From RGIG5612 sp045601405 (GTDB lineage Bacteria > Bacillota > Clostridia > Lachnospirales > Lachnospiraceae), in assembly GCA_045601405.1 (NCBI GenBank), contig JAZRZO010000092.1, positions 1 through 52,364 on the forward strand: a stretch of 52,364 nucleotides of DNA, written 5' to 3'. The position numbers and the translations under genes are program-made. This document shows positions 1 to 9,754 of the stretch, piece by piece (within the stretch, counting starts at the first letter, position 1; every line of letters begins with the position of its first letter). Under the pieces are notes generated by a model, which was not told where the DNA came from, ran no database searches, and saw only the letters and a list, made by a program, of their open reading frames with translations.

Positions 1-56
1 ACTTCATATTTCTTTTGTTCATCCATTGATAGTTCTACCTTTCTGATAATAGTCAC
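1..56 (-). CDS. 5' end of a minus-strand gene, possibly a transposase (partial)
   Basis: Reading the minus strand from a GTG at 56 gives an open frame running off the window edge, with residues K-V-E-L-S-M-D-E-Q-K-K-Y-E-V. A GGAGG ribosome binding site (complement of 57-61) precedes it, but the best-spaced codons after it are ATT/ATC, so the true start is unclear; ATG at 26 is another option. The short N-terminus resembles helix-turn-helix transposases of the ISNCY type from memory of the family, but with under 20 residues this is weak. Upstream of it (positions 98-123) two direct copies of a GGACATT-type 11-mer occur, as at some insertion sequence ends. Confidence 0.3.
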   Translation of the reverse strand, partial: MTIIRKVELSMDEQKKYE

Positions 57-166
57 CTCCATCTCTTGATGGAAGTATAATACCACTTTGGGACATTTTC
101 CCTTGTGGTATATTAGGACATTATCAAAAATGGTTCATACAAATTGAAATTTTCAATAATATGGTA

Positions 167-196
167 TTGACGTATATAGAGTATCTGTTGTAAACT
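167..196 (+). promoter_or_regulatory. putative rpoB promoter
   Basis: TTGACG at 167-172 and TAAACT at 191-196 are separated by 18 bases, a fair match to a vegetative sigma-A promoter. It would give a leader of roughly 140 bases before rpoB. The rest of 60-342 is AT-rich and holds no convincing gene. The usual rplJ-rplL genes are not seen immediately upstream. Confidence 0.4.
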
Positions 197-342
197 ACAA
201 TTTGCACCATTATGGAGTAGTGGCTTTTTGTGTGCGCAAAAACCCGCTGCAAACTCAAAAGAAACGCTTGATAAATCCTTTAAAACAAAGGTTTTTCAGA
301 GCAGCAGCACAACTAAATAGTATATAAAGGAGAATTGCTTTA

Positions 343-3300
343 ATGGAGAAAAACAGGATTCGTCCCGGCAAATTCGGCAAGGGAACCAGAATGAAATATT
401 CCGTGCAGGAAGAAGTTCTGGAAATGCCAAATCTCATTGAGATTCAAAAGTCTTCCTATCAGTGGTTCGTCACGGATGGGCTGAAGGAAATATTCTCAGA
501 TATATCTCCAATAGAAGACTTCAATCAGAGCTTAAGTCTTGAATTTGTGGATTTTCAGATTACACGCGAGGATGTCAAATACGGCATTGAAGAATGTAAG
601 GAACGGGATGCAACATATGCAGCTCCTTTAAAAGTAAAGGTGCGTCTCAACAATAAGGAAACCGGAGAGATAAGCGAGCACGAGATATTCATGGGTGATA
701 TGCCCCTGATGACAGAAACAGGCACATTTGTGATCAATGGCGCCGAGCGTGTCATAGTATCACAGCTTGTGCGGTCTCCCGGCATCTACTTTACATACAG
801 CCACGATAAATTAGGAAAGAAGCTTTATGCCTGCAATGTGATCCCGAACAGGGGAGCCTGGTTTGAATACGAAACAGATTCAAATGATGTGTATTATGTG
901 CACGCGGACAAGGCAAGAAAGGTTCCTGTAACAGTGCTCATCAGAGCTATGGGTGTTGGAACTAACGATGAGATCCTTGAAATGTTCGGGGATGAGCCGA
1001 AGCTCCTTGCATGCTTTGAAAAGGATACATCCAGAAACTACAAAGAAGGAATATTAGAGCTTTACAAGAAGCTCCGTCCGGGTGAGCCGCTGCAGGTGGA
1101 GAACGCGGAGAGTCTTATCAACTCCATGTTCTTTGACAGCAAGAGATACGACCTCGCGAAGGTAGGCCGTTATAAGTTCAATAAAAAGCTTGCATACAGC
1201 AACAGGATAGCAGGAGCAACTCTCGCGGAGGATGTTGTCCACAGAGGAACAGGTGAGGTCATTGCGGAGATGGGCACCGTTGTGGACGGGGACCTTGCGG
1301 AGAGGATACAGAACGGAGCAGTTCCGAGTGTCCTTGTAGAGGGTGAGGGAAGAAGCGTTAAGGTGCTTTCAAACCTCGTTGTTGATATAGAAGAATATAT
1401 CAATATCTCGGAAAAGGAGAAGGCGGAGATCGGTATAACCGAAAGAGTTTATTATCCTGCACTTGAGCAGATCCTCAGTGAATACACTAAAAAGGCGGAC
1501 AGGATAGAAGCTGTCAAAAAGAGCCTTCATCTGCTCATCCCGAAGCACATCACTAAAGAGGATATATTCGCCAGCATATCATACGGGCTTAACCTTGACT
1601 CGGGCCTTGGCAACTTTGATGATATCGACCACCTTGGAAACAGACGTATCCGTTCCGTTGGTGAGCTTCTTCAGAATCAGTACAGAGTGGGTCTTTCAAG
1701 AATGGAAAGAGTTATCCATGAAAGAATGCAGACTCAGGACATAGACACTATCACACCGCAGTCACTGATCAACATCAAGCCTGTTACGGCAGCCGTAAGG
1801 GAATTCTTCGGCTCGTCACAGCTTTCACAGTTTATGGATCAGTGCAACCCGCTGGGTGAGCTTACACATAAAAGGCGTCTTTCAGCTCTGGGACCGGGCG
1901 GTCTTTCAAGAGACCGGGCCGGGTTTGAGGTCAGAGACGTTCATTACACCCATTACGGCCGCATGTGTCCGATAGAGACTCCGGAAGGTCCTAATATTGG
2001 TCTTATAAACTCTCTTGCAAGCTATGCAAGGGTAAACAAATACGGCTTTATCGAGGCGCCGTACAGGATTATCGACAGATCAGACCCGGAGAATCCGGTT
2101 GTAACAAACGAAGTGATCTACCTCACGGCAGATGAGGAGGATAAATACAAAGTTGCGCAGGCTAACGAGCAGCTTGATGAAAACGGCCATTTTGTAAGAA
2201 ACAATGTTGCCGGCCGTTTTCGCGACGAAACAAGTGAATACGATAAAACAGAAGTGGATCTTATGGACGTGTCTCCGAAGATGGTATTTTCCGCGGCAAC
2301 ATCCATGATCCCGTTCCTGGAAAACGACGATGCTAACCGTGCTCTGATGGGATCCAACATGCAGCGTCAGGCAGTTCCGCTCCTTACCACAGAAGCTCCT
2401 GTCGTAGGTACCGGAATGGAAGCCAAGACCGCTAAGGACTCCGGAGTGTGTGTTGTTGCAGAGACTGACGGAACAGTTGAGCATGTCAGCGCTGACGAGA
2501 TAGGTGTTCGCGCAAAAGACGGCTCATTCAGAGTATATAAAGTGGCCAAGTTTGTCAGATCCAACCAGAGCAACTGCTACAACCAGAGGCCTATCGTAAA
2601 AAAAGGCGAGAAGGTAAAGGCAGGTCAGATCATAGCAGACGGAGCAAGCACATCGAACGGCGAGATAGCGCTCGGAAAGAACCCGCTCATAGGCTTTATG
2701 ACATGGGAGGGCTACAACTACGAGGATGCCGTACTTATCAGCGAAAGACTTGTAAGGGATGACGTTTATACATCAATCCATATAGAAAGATATGAAACAG
2801 AAGCCCGCGATACAAAACTGGGACCCGAGGAGATAACAAGGGACGTTCCCGGCGTTGGCGAGGAAGCTCTTAAGGATCTTGACGAGCGCGGAATAATACG
2901 TATAGGCGCTGAGGTTCACGCGGGAGACATCCTGGTAGGAAAGGTAACACCGAAGGGCGAGACAGAGCTTACTCCGGAAGAGCGTCTGTTAAGGGCTATC
3001 TTCGGAGAGAAGGCAAAGGAATTCAGAGATAATTCTCTTAAGGTTCCGCACGGCGCATATGGAATAGTCGTGGACGCGAAGGTGTTTACAAGAGACGCGG
3101 GAGACGAGCTCAGCCCCGGAGTAAATCAGACAGTAAGAGTTTACATCGCCCAGAAAAGAAAGATATCCGTAGGTGATAAGATGGCAGGCCGTCACGGAAA
3201 CAAAGGTGTTGTATCACACGTACTTCCTATAGAAGACATGCCGTTCCTTCCGAACGGACGTCCTCTGGATATCGTGCTCAACCCGCTTGGCGTTCCAAGC

Positions 3301-4170
3301 CGTATGAACATCGGACAGGTCCTTGAGACCCACCTTTCACTGGCGGCAAGAGCTTTAGGTTTTAACGTGGCTACGCCGGTGTTTGACGGGGCCAACGAGT
3401 TTGATATCATGGACACCCTTGACATGGCCAATGACTATGTTAACGGCGAATGGGAAGATTTTAAAAAGAAATATGAAGATATCCTTGATCCGGAGATCAT
3501 GAAATATCTCGAAAAGAATCTGGATCACAGAGCAGAGTGGAAGGGCGTCCCGATAAGCCGGGATGGCAAAGTCCGCTTAAGGGACGGTCGTACAGGCGAA
3601 TTTTTTGACGCGCCCGTAACGATAGGCCAGATGCATTACCTTAAGCTTCACCACCTTGTTGACGACAAGATACATGCCCGCTCCACCGGTCCCTACTCAC
3701 TTGTTACGCAGCAGCCTCTGGGTGGAAAGGCCCAGTTCGGCGGTCAGCGTTTCGGAGAGATGGAGGTGTGGGCGCTTGAGGCATACGGCGCTTCGTACAC
3801 GCTTCAGGAAATACTTACGGTTAAGTCTGACGACCTGGTAGGCCGTGTTAAAACTTATGAGGCTATAATCAAGGGAGATAATATCCCGAAGGCGGGGACT
3901 CCGGAATCCTTCAAAGTGCTTGTTAAGGAGCTTCAGTCCCTGGCGCTTGATATCAAGGTCCTTAACGATAATGACGAGGAGATCAAGCTTCTTGAATCCG
4001 TAGATTACGGAGAGACAAACTTCAACGCAATGCTGAACAGCTTTCCGAGAGGAAAAGAAGATGTTGCAAGGCACGGATTTTCCATTCAGGAGTTCAGCAA
4101 TGCAGGGGGTCTGGTAACAGTTGACGACAATGATGCATCGGGCAGGACCGAAGCATCTGACGCAGAATAA
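343..4170 (+). CDS. rpoB: DNA-directed RNA polymerase subunit beta
   Basis: This 1275-residue protein is the beta subunit of RNA polymerase, which with beta-prime forms the catalytic cleft for transcription. It is collinear with bacterial RpoB: the N-terminal lobe, the rifampicin pocket (around GSSQLSQFMDQ and HKRRLSALGPGG, encoded near 1810-1910), the switch and flap regions, and the C-terminal clamp motif GGKAQFGGQRFGEMEVWALE. The ATG at 343 follows an AAAGGAG ribosome binding site at ideal spacing. The stop is 14 bases from rpoC, so the two are co-transcribed. The rifampicin-pocket residues that commonly mutate (Asp, His and Ser of the E. coli 516/526/531 positions) look wild type. Confidence 0.99.
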   Translation: MEKNRIRPGKFGKGTRMKYSVQEEVLEMPNLIEIQKSSYQWFVTDGLKEIFSDISPIEDFNQSLSLEFVDFQITREDVKYGIEECKERDATYAAPLKVKVRLNNKETGEISEHEIFMGDMPLMTETGTFVINGAERVIVSQLVRSPGIYFTYSHDKLGKKLYACNVIPNRGAWFEYETDSNDVYYVHADKARKVPVTVLIRAMGVGTNDEILEMFGDEPKLLACFEKDTSRNYKEGILELYKKLRPGEPLQVENAESLINSMFFDSKRYDLAKVGRYKFNKKLAYSNRIAGATLAEDVVHRGTGEVIAEMGTVVDGDLAERIQNGAVPSVLVEGEGRSVKVLSNLVVDIEEYINISEKEKAEIGITERVYYPALEQILSEYTKKADRIEAVKKSLHLLIPKHITKEDIFASISYGLNLDSGLGNFDDIDHLGNRRIRSVGELLQNQYRVGLSRMERVIHERMQTQDIDTITPQSLINIKPVTAAVREFFGSSQLSQFMDQCNPLGELTHKRRLSALGPGGLSRDRAGFEVRDVHYTHYGRMCPIETPEGPNIGLINSLASYARVNKYGFIEAPYRIIDRSDPENPVVTNEVIYLTADEEDKYKVAQANEQLDENGHFVRNNVAGRFRDETSEYDKTEVDLMDVSPKMVFSAATSMIPFLENDDANRALMGSNMQRQAVPLLTTEAPVVGTGMEAKTAKDSGVCVVAETDGTVEHVSADEIGVRAKDGSFRVYKVAKFVRSNQSNCYNQRPIVKKGEKVKAGQIIADGASTSNGEIALGKNPLIGFMTWEGYNYEDAVLISERLVRDDVYTSIHIERYETEARDTKLGPEEITRDVPGVGEEALKDLDERGIIRIGAEVHAGDILVGKVTPKGETELTPEERLLRAIFGEKAKEFRDNSLKVPHGAYGIVVDAKVFTRDAGDELSPGVNQTVRVYIAQKRKISVGDKMAGRHGNKGVVSHVLPIEDMPFLPNGRPLDIVLNPLGVPSRMNIGQVLETHLSLAARALGFNVATPVFDGANEFDIMDTLDMANDYVNGEWEDFKKKYEDILDPEIMKYLEKNLDHRAEWKGVPISRDGKVRLRDGRTGEFFDAPVTIGQMHYLKLHHLVDDKIHARSTGPYSLVTQQPLGGKAQFGGQRFGEMEVWALEAYGASYTLQEILTVKSDDLVGRVKTYEAIIKGDNIPKAGTPESFKVLVKELQSLALDIKVLNDNDEEIKLLESVDYGETNFNAMLNSFPRGKEDVARHGFSIQEFSNAGGLVTVDDNDASGRTEASDAE

Positions 4171-4184
4171 CAGGAGGGAAAAAG

Positions 4185-7100
4185 ATGGCGCAATCACCAA
4201 ACCTGACCTATGAGCCGATGACATTCGACAAAATACGTATAGGTCTTGCATCACCTGAGAAGATAAGGGAATGGTCTCACGGAGAGGTTACAAAACCCGA
4301 GACTATTAACTACAGGACCCTCAAGCCGGAAAAGGACGGTCTGTTCTGTGAAAAGATCTTCGGACCCAGCAAAGACTGGGAATGCCACTGCGGCAAATAC
4401 AAAAAAGTAAGATATAAAGGAGTAATATGTGACCGCTGTGGAGTTGAGGTAACAAAGGCTTCCGTAAGGCGTGAGAGAATGGGATCTATAGAGCTTGCCG
4501 CGCCGGTATCGCATATCTGGTATTTCAAGGGGATCCCGTCAAGGATGGGACTCATGCTCCAGCTCTCACCAAAGGAGCTTGAGAGAGTGCTTTATTTCGC
4601 CAACTATATAGTTCTTGATCCGGGAGAAACAGATCTTGAATATAAGAAGATCCTTAATGAATCTGAATATGCCGAAGCGCTGGAACGTAACGGCGATGCA
4701 GCCGCTACCCTTAGAGTAGGCATGGGAGCAGAGGCTATTGATGAGATCCTCTCTAAGATAGACCTGGATAAGCTTGCGGAAGAACTCAAACTCGAATTGG
4801 AAGAATCCACAGGTCAGAAAAAGGCCAAGGCGTTAAAGAGGCTTGAAGTGGTCGAGGCGTTCAGAAAGAGCGGAAATAAGCCGGAATGGATGATACTTAA
4901 GGTTATCCCTGTTATCCCTCCGGATATACGCCCGATGGTACAGCTCGACGGCGGCCGCTTCGCGACAAGCGATCTTAACGACCTCTACAGACGTATAATC
5001 AACAGGAACAACCGTTTGAAAAAGCTGCTGGAGCAGGGCGGACCGGAGATAATCGTCCGGAATGAAAAGAGAATGCTCCAGGAGGCAGTTGACGCGCTGA
5101 TAGATAACGGCAGAAGAGGCCGTCCTGTTACAGGTCCCGGAAACCGTTCACTCAAATCCCTTTCGGATATGCTTAAGGGTAAGCAGGGACGCTTCCGCCA
5201 GAACCTCCTTGGAAAGCGTGTTGACTATTCAGGGCGTTCAGTTATCGTGGTAGGTCCGGAGCTGAAGATATATCAGTGCGGTCTGCCAAAGGAAATGGCA
5301 GTAGAGCTTTTCAAACCTTTTGTTATGAAAAAGCTCTGCGACTATGAAAAAGCTAACAATATCAAGCAGGCAAAGAAGATGGTGGAGAAGCTCCAGCCTG
5401 AGGTATGGGATGTCCTTGAGGAGGTTATCAAGGAGCATCCGGTAATGCTGAACAGGGCTCCAACGCTGCACAGGCTCGGAATTCAGGCATTTGAGCCTAT
5501 CCTGGTGGAGGGACGCGCCATCAGGCTTCATCCGCTTGTTTGTACCGCGTATAATGCCGACTTCGACGGTGACCAGATGGCGGCTCACCTTCCGCTTTCG
5601 GCAGAGGCACAGGCAGAGTGCAGGTTCCTCCTGCTTTCGCCTAACAACCTCTTAAAGCCATCGGACGGCGCGCCCGTTGCTGTACCGAGCCAGGATATGG
5701 TTCTCGGGATCTACTACCTTACACAGCAAAGGGACGGCGAGCCGGGTGAAGGCAAGGCCTTTAAGGGCATTGACGAAGCGATACTCGCATACGAAAACCA
5801 CGACATTACTCTCCACAGCAAGATCAAGGTGAGGGTAGAGGCAAAGAATGCCGCAGGAAAGACTGTCCGCGGCATGATAGACACATCCATGGGAAGACTG
5901 CTGTTCAACGAGATCATTCCCCAGGACCTTGGTTTTGTAGAGAGAAAGAAGGACGAGGACTATCTGAAGCTTGAGGTGGATAAGCTTGTAGATAAGAAGT
6001 CCCTTAAGAAGATACTCGAAAGAGTCATCAATATCCACGGCGCGACAGTTACGGCCGAGGTGCTCGACAGCATTAAGAGCATGGGCTACAAATACGCGAC
6101 TCAGGCGGCATTTACCGTTTCCGTGTCCGATATGACAGTGCCGGAGGAAAAGAAAGAGATAATCAGTCAGGCGGAGAACACGGTTGAAGAACTTCAGAAT
6201 GACTACCGTATGGGTATGATGACTGAAGAGGAAAGATTCAGCAGCGTGGTCCAGACCTGGGAGGAGGCCGACGAAAAGGTTACAAAAGCTCTTATGAGCA
6301 CGCTTGACAAGTATAACAACATATATATGATGGCGGACTCGGGAGCGAGAGGAAGCGAGACGCAGATCAAGCAGCTCGCCGGAATGCGCGGTCTTATGAA
6401 CGATACAACAGGACGTACTATAGAGCTTCCAATCAAATCAAACTTCAGGGAAGGTCTTGATGTTCTTGAATACTTCATATCAGCGCATGGCGCCCGCAAG
6501 GGTCTTTCCGATACAGCTCTTCGTACAGCCGACTCCGGATACCTTACCAGAAGACTGGTGGATGTGGCACAGGAGCTCATCATCAACCAGCAGGACTGCT
6601 GCGAGGGTGATGAGGAGATCCCATTCATGGAAGTTGCCGCATTTATGGATGGCAAGGAAGAGATCGAGGTTTTAAGAGAGCGTATCCTGGGCCGTTTCGC
6701 AGCTGAAGACGTGACAGATAAAAAGGGCAATGTCATAGTTAAGAAGAATACGATGATAACTCCCTCACGCGCCGATAAGATAATCGACAGCAAGATCGAA
6801 TCGGTGAAGATACGTACAGTCCTTACCTGCCAGAGCGAGAGCGGCATCTGCTCAAAATGCTATGGCGCTAACATGGCTACAGGTCAGGCTGTTCAGATAG
6901 GCGAGGCCGTAGGTATAATCGCGGCACAGTCCATCGGCGAGCCGGGCACACAGCTTACAATGAGAACCTTCCATACAGGCGGCGTTGCCGGAGACGATAT
7001 CACATCCGGTCTTCCCCGTGTCGAAGAGCTTTTCGAAGCGCGTAAGCCTAAGGGTGTGGCCATCATTTCCGAGTTTGCGGGCACAGCAGAGATACGCATG

Positions 7101-7910
7101 AATAAAAACAAACGTGAGATCGTTGTCACCGCTGAGGACGGAAAAGAGAAAGCATACCTTATACCTTACGGCTCCAAGCCAACGATGCAGGAGGGAGAAA
7201 AGGTAAAGGTTGATGTAGGAGAAAGACTTACGGAAGGTAACATTAATCCTCACGACATTCTTAAAGTCAAGGATGTAAAGGATGTTCAGGATTATATAAT
7301 GAAAGAGGTACAGCGGGTTTACCGCCTTCAGGGTGTTGAGATCAACGATAAGCATATCGAGGTGATAGTGCGTCAGATGCTTAAGAAGATAAGCATAGAA
7401 AACGCGGGCGATTCTTCATTCCTTGCGGGAACTACCGTTAATATCGCGGAATTCAACAGGGTGAACAAAGAGCTCGCCGCAGAAGGCAAAGAGCCGGCTC
7501 AGGGCAAGCAGATAATCCTGGGTATCACCAAGGCTTCGCTTGCGACCAACTCTTTCCTTTCAGCAGCTTCCTTCCAGGAGACAACAAAAATACTTACGGA
7601 AGCAGCTATCAACGGAAAAGTTGATCCGCTCATCGGCCTTAAGGAGAACGTTATCATCGGTAAACTCATCCCTGCGGGAACAGGCATGAAACGCTACAAC
7701 AACGTACACCTTAACACCGATGACATGATCCTTGAAGCTCAGAGAAAGGCGGAGGAAGAGGCTCTTGCCGCTGAGGCTGAAGAGGCAGAGGCAGTAGTGG
7801 CTGCTGATGAGGAAGAAGCCGGAACGGAAGCAGTTGAGGAATACATCGAAGTAATAGACGATGAGGCTCAGGCAGGTAATGCCGGTGAGGCTCAGGACGA
7901 TAATGCATAA
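4185..7910 (+). CDS. rpoC: DNA-directed RNA polymerase subunit beta-prime
   Basis: This 1241-residue protein is the beta-prime subunit, carrying the RNA polymerase active site. The Mg-binding motif NADFDGDQM is present (near 5555-5580), as are the N-terminal zinc ribbon (CHCGKYKK...CDRCG) and the second zinc site CQSESGICSKCYG. The bridge-helix/trigger-loop segment is also intact (AAQSIGEPGTQLTMRTFHTGG). A GGAGG site lies just upstream of the ATG. The final 60 residues form a strongly acidic Glu/Ala-rich tail with no recognised domain. The next gene starts 18 bases after the stop, so read-through into the envelope cassette is likely. Confidence 0.99.
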   Translation: MAQSPNLTYEPMTFDKIRIGLASPEKIREWSHGEVTKPETINYRTLKPEKDGLFCEKIFGPSKDWECHCGKYKKVRYKGVICDRCGVEVTKASVRRERMGSIELAAPVSHIWYFKGIPSRMGLMLQLSPKELERVLYFANYIVLDPGETDLEYKKILNESEYAEALERNGDAAATLRVGMGAEAIDEILSKIDLDKLAEELKLELEESTGQKKAKALKRLEVVEAFRKSGNKPEWMILKVIPVIPPDIRPMVQLDGGRFATSDLNDLYRRIINRNNRLKKLLEQGGPEIIVRNEKRMLQEAVDALIDNGRRGRPVTGPGNRSLKSLSDMLKGKQGRFRQNLLGKRVDYSGRSVIVVGPELKIYQCGLPKEMAVELFKPFVMKKLCDYEKANNIKQAKKMVEKLQPEVWDVLEEVIKEHPVMLNRAPTLHRLGIQAFEPILVEGRAIRLHPLVCTAYNADFDGDQMAAHLPLSAEAQAECRFLLLSPNNLLKPSDGAPVAVPSQDMVLGIYYLTQQRDGEPGEGKAFKGIDEAILAYENHDITLHSKIKVRVEAKNAAGKTVRGMIDTSMGRLLFNEIIPQDLGFVERKKDEDYLKLEVDKLVDKKSLKKILERVINIHGATVTAEVLDSIKSMGYKYATQAAFTVSVSDMTVPEEKKEIISQAENTVEELQNDYRMGMMTEEERFSSVVQTWEEADEKVTKALMSTLDKYNNIYMMADSGARGSETQIKQLAGMRGLMNDTTGRTIELPIKSNFREGLDVLEYFISAHGARKGLSDTALRTADSGYLTRRLVDVAQELIINQQDCCEGDEEIPFMEVAAFMDGKEEIEVLRERILGRFAAEDVTDKKGNVIVKKNTMITPSRADKIIDSKIESVKIRTVLTCQSESGICSKCYGANMATGQAVQIGEAVGIIAAQSIGEPGTQLTMRTFHTGGVAGDDITSGLPRVEELFEARKPKGVAIISEFAGTAEIRMNKNKREIVVTAEDGKEKAYLIPYGSKPTMQEGEKVKVDVGERLTEGNINPHDILKVKDVKDVQDYIMKEVQRVYRLQGVEINDKHIEVIVRQMLKKISIENAGDSSFLAGTTVNIAEFNRVNKELAAEGKEPAQGKQIILGITKASLATNSFLSAASFQETTKILTEAAINGKVDPLIGLKENVIIGKLIPAGTGMKRYNNVHLNTDDMILEAQRKAEEEALAAEAEEAEAVVAADEEEAGTEAVEEYIEVIDDEAQAGNAGEAQDDNA

Positions 7911-7927
7911 TAAAGAGAGGAGTTGAA

Positions 7928-8155
7928 ATGGAAGAATTATTAGAGATACTTAAGGATATGCATCCGGACGTTGATTTTGAAAACGAGACAGAACTCATCG
8001 ACGGCGGAATACTTGACTCCTTTGATATTGTTACGCTTATCGCAGAAATAAGTGAAAACTTTGATGTTACTATATCTGCGGAACACATAGTACCCGAGAA
8101 CTTCAATTCCGCAGCAGCTATATACGATCTTATCACAAAATTAGAAGAGGAATAA
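7928..8155 (+). CDS. acyl carrier protein-like phosphopantetheine carrier
   Basis: A 75-residue acidic, all-helical protein of carrier-protein length. The motif DSFD (Ser31) is the expected 4'-phosphopantetheine attachment site, preceded by GGILDS as in DltC-type and stand-alone carriers. It would hold an acyl or aminoacyl thioester in the cytosol. A GAGAGGAG ribosome binding site precedes the ATG. It lies between rpoC and an MBOAT acyltransferase gene, an arrangement like dltC-dltB, but no dltA (D-alanine-activating) gene is in the window. The cargo is therefore unknown: D-alanine or an acyl group delivered by an enzyme encoded elsewhere are both possible. Confidence 0.85.
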   Translation: MEELLEILKDMHPDVDFENETELIDGGILDSFDIVTLIAEISENFDVTISAEHIVPENFNSAAAIYDLITKLEEE

Positions 8156-8164
8156 TATCCCGGG

Positions 8165-9751
8165 ATGGTTTTCACATCATATATTTTTCTTCTGTTTTTA
8201 GCAGTGCTTGTGCTGCTGTACTACATTCTCCCGAAGAAGGTGCAGTGGCCTCTGCTTTTGATAGCAAGCTATGTTTTTTACGCATGGGCGGGGCCGGTAT
8301 TTCCGGTCTACCTTGCGGCGGTGACCCTTATCACCTACGGGGCGGCGAGGTTCATCGGAAAGAACATAGAAGAGTCTGATGCCTTCATCAAAAGTAATAA
8401 GGAAACACTTTCAAAAGAAGAAAAAAAGAGTTACAAGGCCCAAAGAAAGAAAGTGCGCATGAGGTTCCAGGTAACAGCAGTGGTGCTGTGCCTGGCGATT
8501 CTTGCCACCGTAAAATATCTTAATTTCTTTGTTTCCAATATCAGCTTTATCTTCGGCAATTCCGGAGATGATTTTTTTATTAAAATAGCAGTGCCCCTGG
8601 GAATTTCATTTTACACCCTTCAGGCGCTTTCGTATCTGTTTGACGTATCCAGAGGAACGGTAAAGGCTGAAAAGAATATATTCAGATATGCTCTTTTTGT
8701 CGGCTTCTTCCCGCAGGTCATCCAGGGACCTATCAGCCGATTTGCGGATCTCTCAAAAACTCTTTACGGGCCGCATCCGTTTAACAGAGAGCAGTTCTTC
8801 TTCGGACTGCAGAGAGTTCTCTGGGGCTTCTTTAAGAAGCTGGTGATCGCGGACAGACTAATGCCCGTGGTATCAACGGTATTCTCGGATGTTAACGCTT
8901 ATGGCGGCGGATATATGTTCTTCGGGATACTGTTCTACACCTTCCAGCTTTATGCTGACTTTACGGGGGGTATAGATATAACAATAGGAATAGCGCAGAT
9001 GCTCGGCATAAGGGTAATGGAAAACTTCAATCTCCCGTATCTTTCAACTTCTCTCAAGGAATATTGGAGAAGATGGCATATTTCCATGTGCAACTGGTTC
9101 AGGGAATATATCTTTTATCCGCTCTCGTCCAGCAAGGGTATGCAGAAGTTTTCAAAATTCACGAAGAAGCATTTCGGAAAGAGACTTTCCAGAAGGCTTC
9201 CGGTATATATCTCCTCATTTGTGGTTTGGTTTGCTACCGGTATCTGGCACGGGGCAAGCTGGAACTTCATACTGTGGGGGCTTGCTAACTGGCTGATACT
9301 GATGCTCTCTGAGGAATTTGAAGGGGCTTATGACAAATTTCACAAGAAATTCGCTTTTTCAAATAAAAAGCCTTATCACGTATTCAGAGTTATAAGGACA
9401 TTCGCGCTGATATGCGTATTGAATATGTTTGACTGCCTTGAGTCGGCGGCTGATATATTCAGGGCATTTTTCTCCATATTTTCTTCAAAAAATTGGGGTA
9501 ATGTATTCAGCGGAGGACTTTTAGATCTGGGAATAGACCTGTCTGATTACATTGTTGCTGCGGCCGGACTCCTGCTGCTGCTCTTTGTAAGCCTTTATAA
9601 AAATAAAAAAGGAGATGTACGGCAGGCTCTTACAAAGCAGAAATTCCCCGTCAAGGCCGTGGTGTGGTCGGTTCTGTTTATCGTAGTGCTGATATTCGGC
9701 ACATACGGGATCGGCTATGAATCCAGCCAGTTCATATACAACAGGTTTTAG
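8165..9751 (+). CDS. MBOAT family membrane O-acyltransferase (DltB/AlgI-like)
   Basis: A 528-residue polytopic membrane protein with about ten or more hydrophobic segments. It carries the two MBOAT signatures: WHISMCNWFREYIFYPL (around residue 300) and GIWHGASWNFILWG (around residue 358), whose His is the family's catalytic residue. MBOAT proteins of the DltB/AlgI group move an acyl or D-alanyl group from a cytosolic carrier across the membrane onto a cell-surface polymer. The preceding carrier protein gene (10 bases away) and the following SGNH-like gene (4 bases away) form the same trio as DltC-DltB-DltD or AlgI/J/X systems, supporting envelope polymer acylation. The acceptor polymer is not identifiable here. 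Confidence 0.92.
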   Translation: MVFTSYIFLLFLAVLVLLYYILPKKVQWPLLLIASYVFYAWAGPVFPVYLAAVTLITYGAARFIGKNIEESDAFIKSNKETLSKEEKKSYKAQRKKVRMRFQVTAVVLCLAILATVKYLNFFVSNISFIFGNSGDDFFIKIAVPLGISFYTLQALSYLFDVSRGTVKAEKNIFRYALFVGFFPQVIQGPISRFADLSKTLYGPHPFNREQFFFGLQRVLWGFFKKLVIADRLMPVVSTVFSDVNAYGGGYMFFGILFYTFQLYADFTGGIDITIGIAQMLGIRVMENFNLPYLSTSLKEYWRRWHISMCNWFREYIFYPLSSSKGMQKFSKFTKKHFGKRLSRRLPVYISSFVVWFATGIWHGASWNFILWGLANWLILMLSEEFEGAYDKFHKKFAFSNKKPYHVFRVIRTFALICVLNMFDCLESAADIFRAFFSIFSSKNWGNVFSGGLLDLGIDLSDYIVAAAGLLLLLFVSLYKNKKGDVRQALTKQKFPVKAVVWSVLFIVVLIFGTYGIGYESSQFIYNRF

Positions 9752-9754
9752 TTA

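Noticed and set aside
1810..1910. Possible rifampicin-resistance substitutions in RpoB
   Set aside because: Differences from E. coli (Cys and Gly at two pocket positions) fall at sites that vary naturally; the main resistance positions are wild type.
6203..6847. Long minus-strand open frame inside rpoC
   Set aside because: A shadow of the GC-rich codon pattern of rpoC; no ribosome binding site or recognisable protein.
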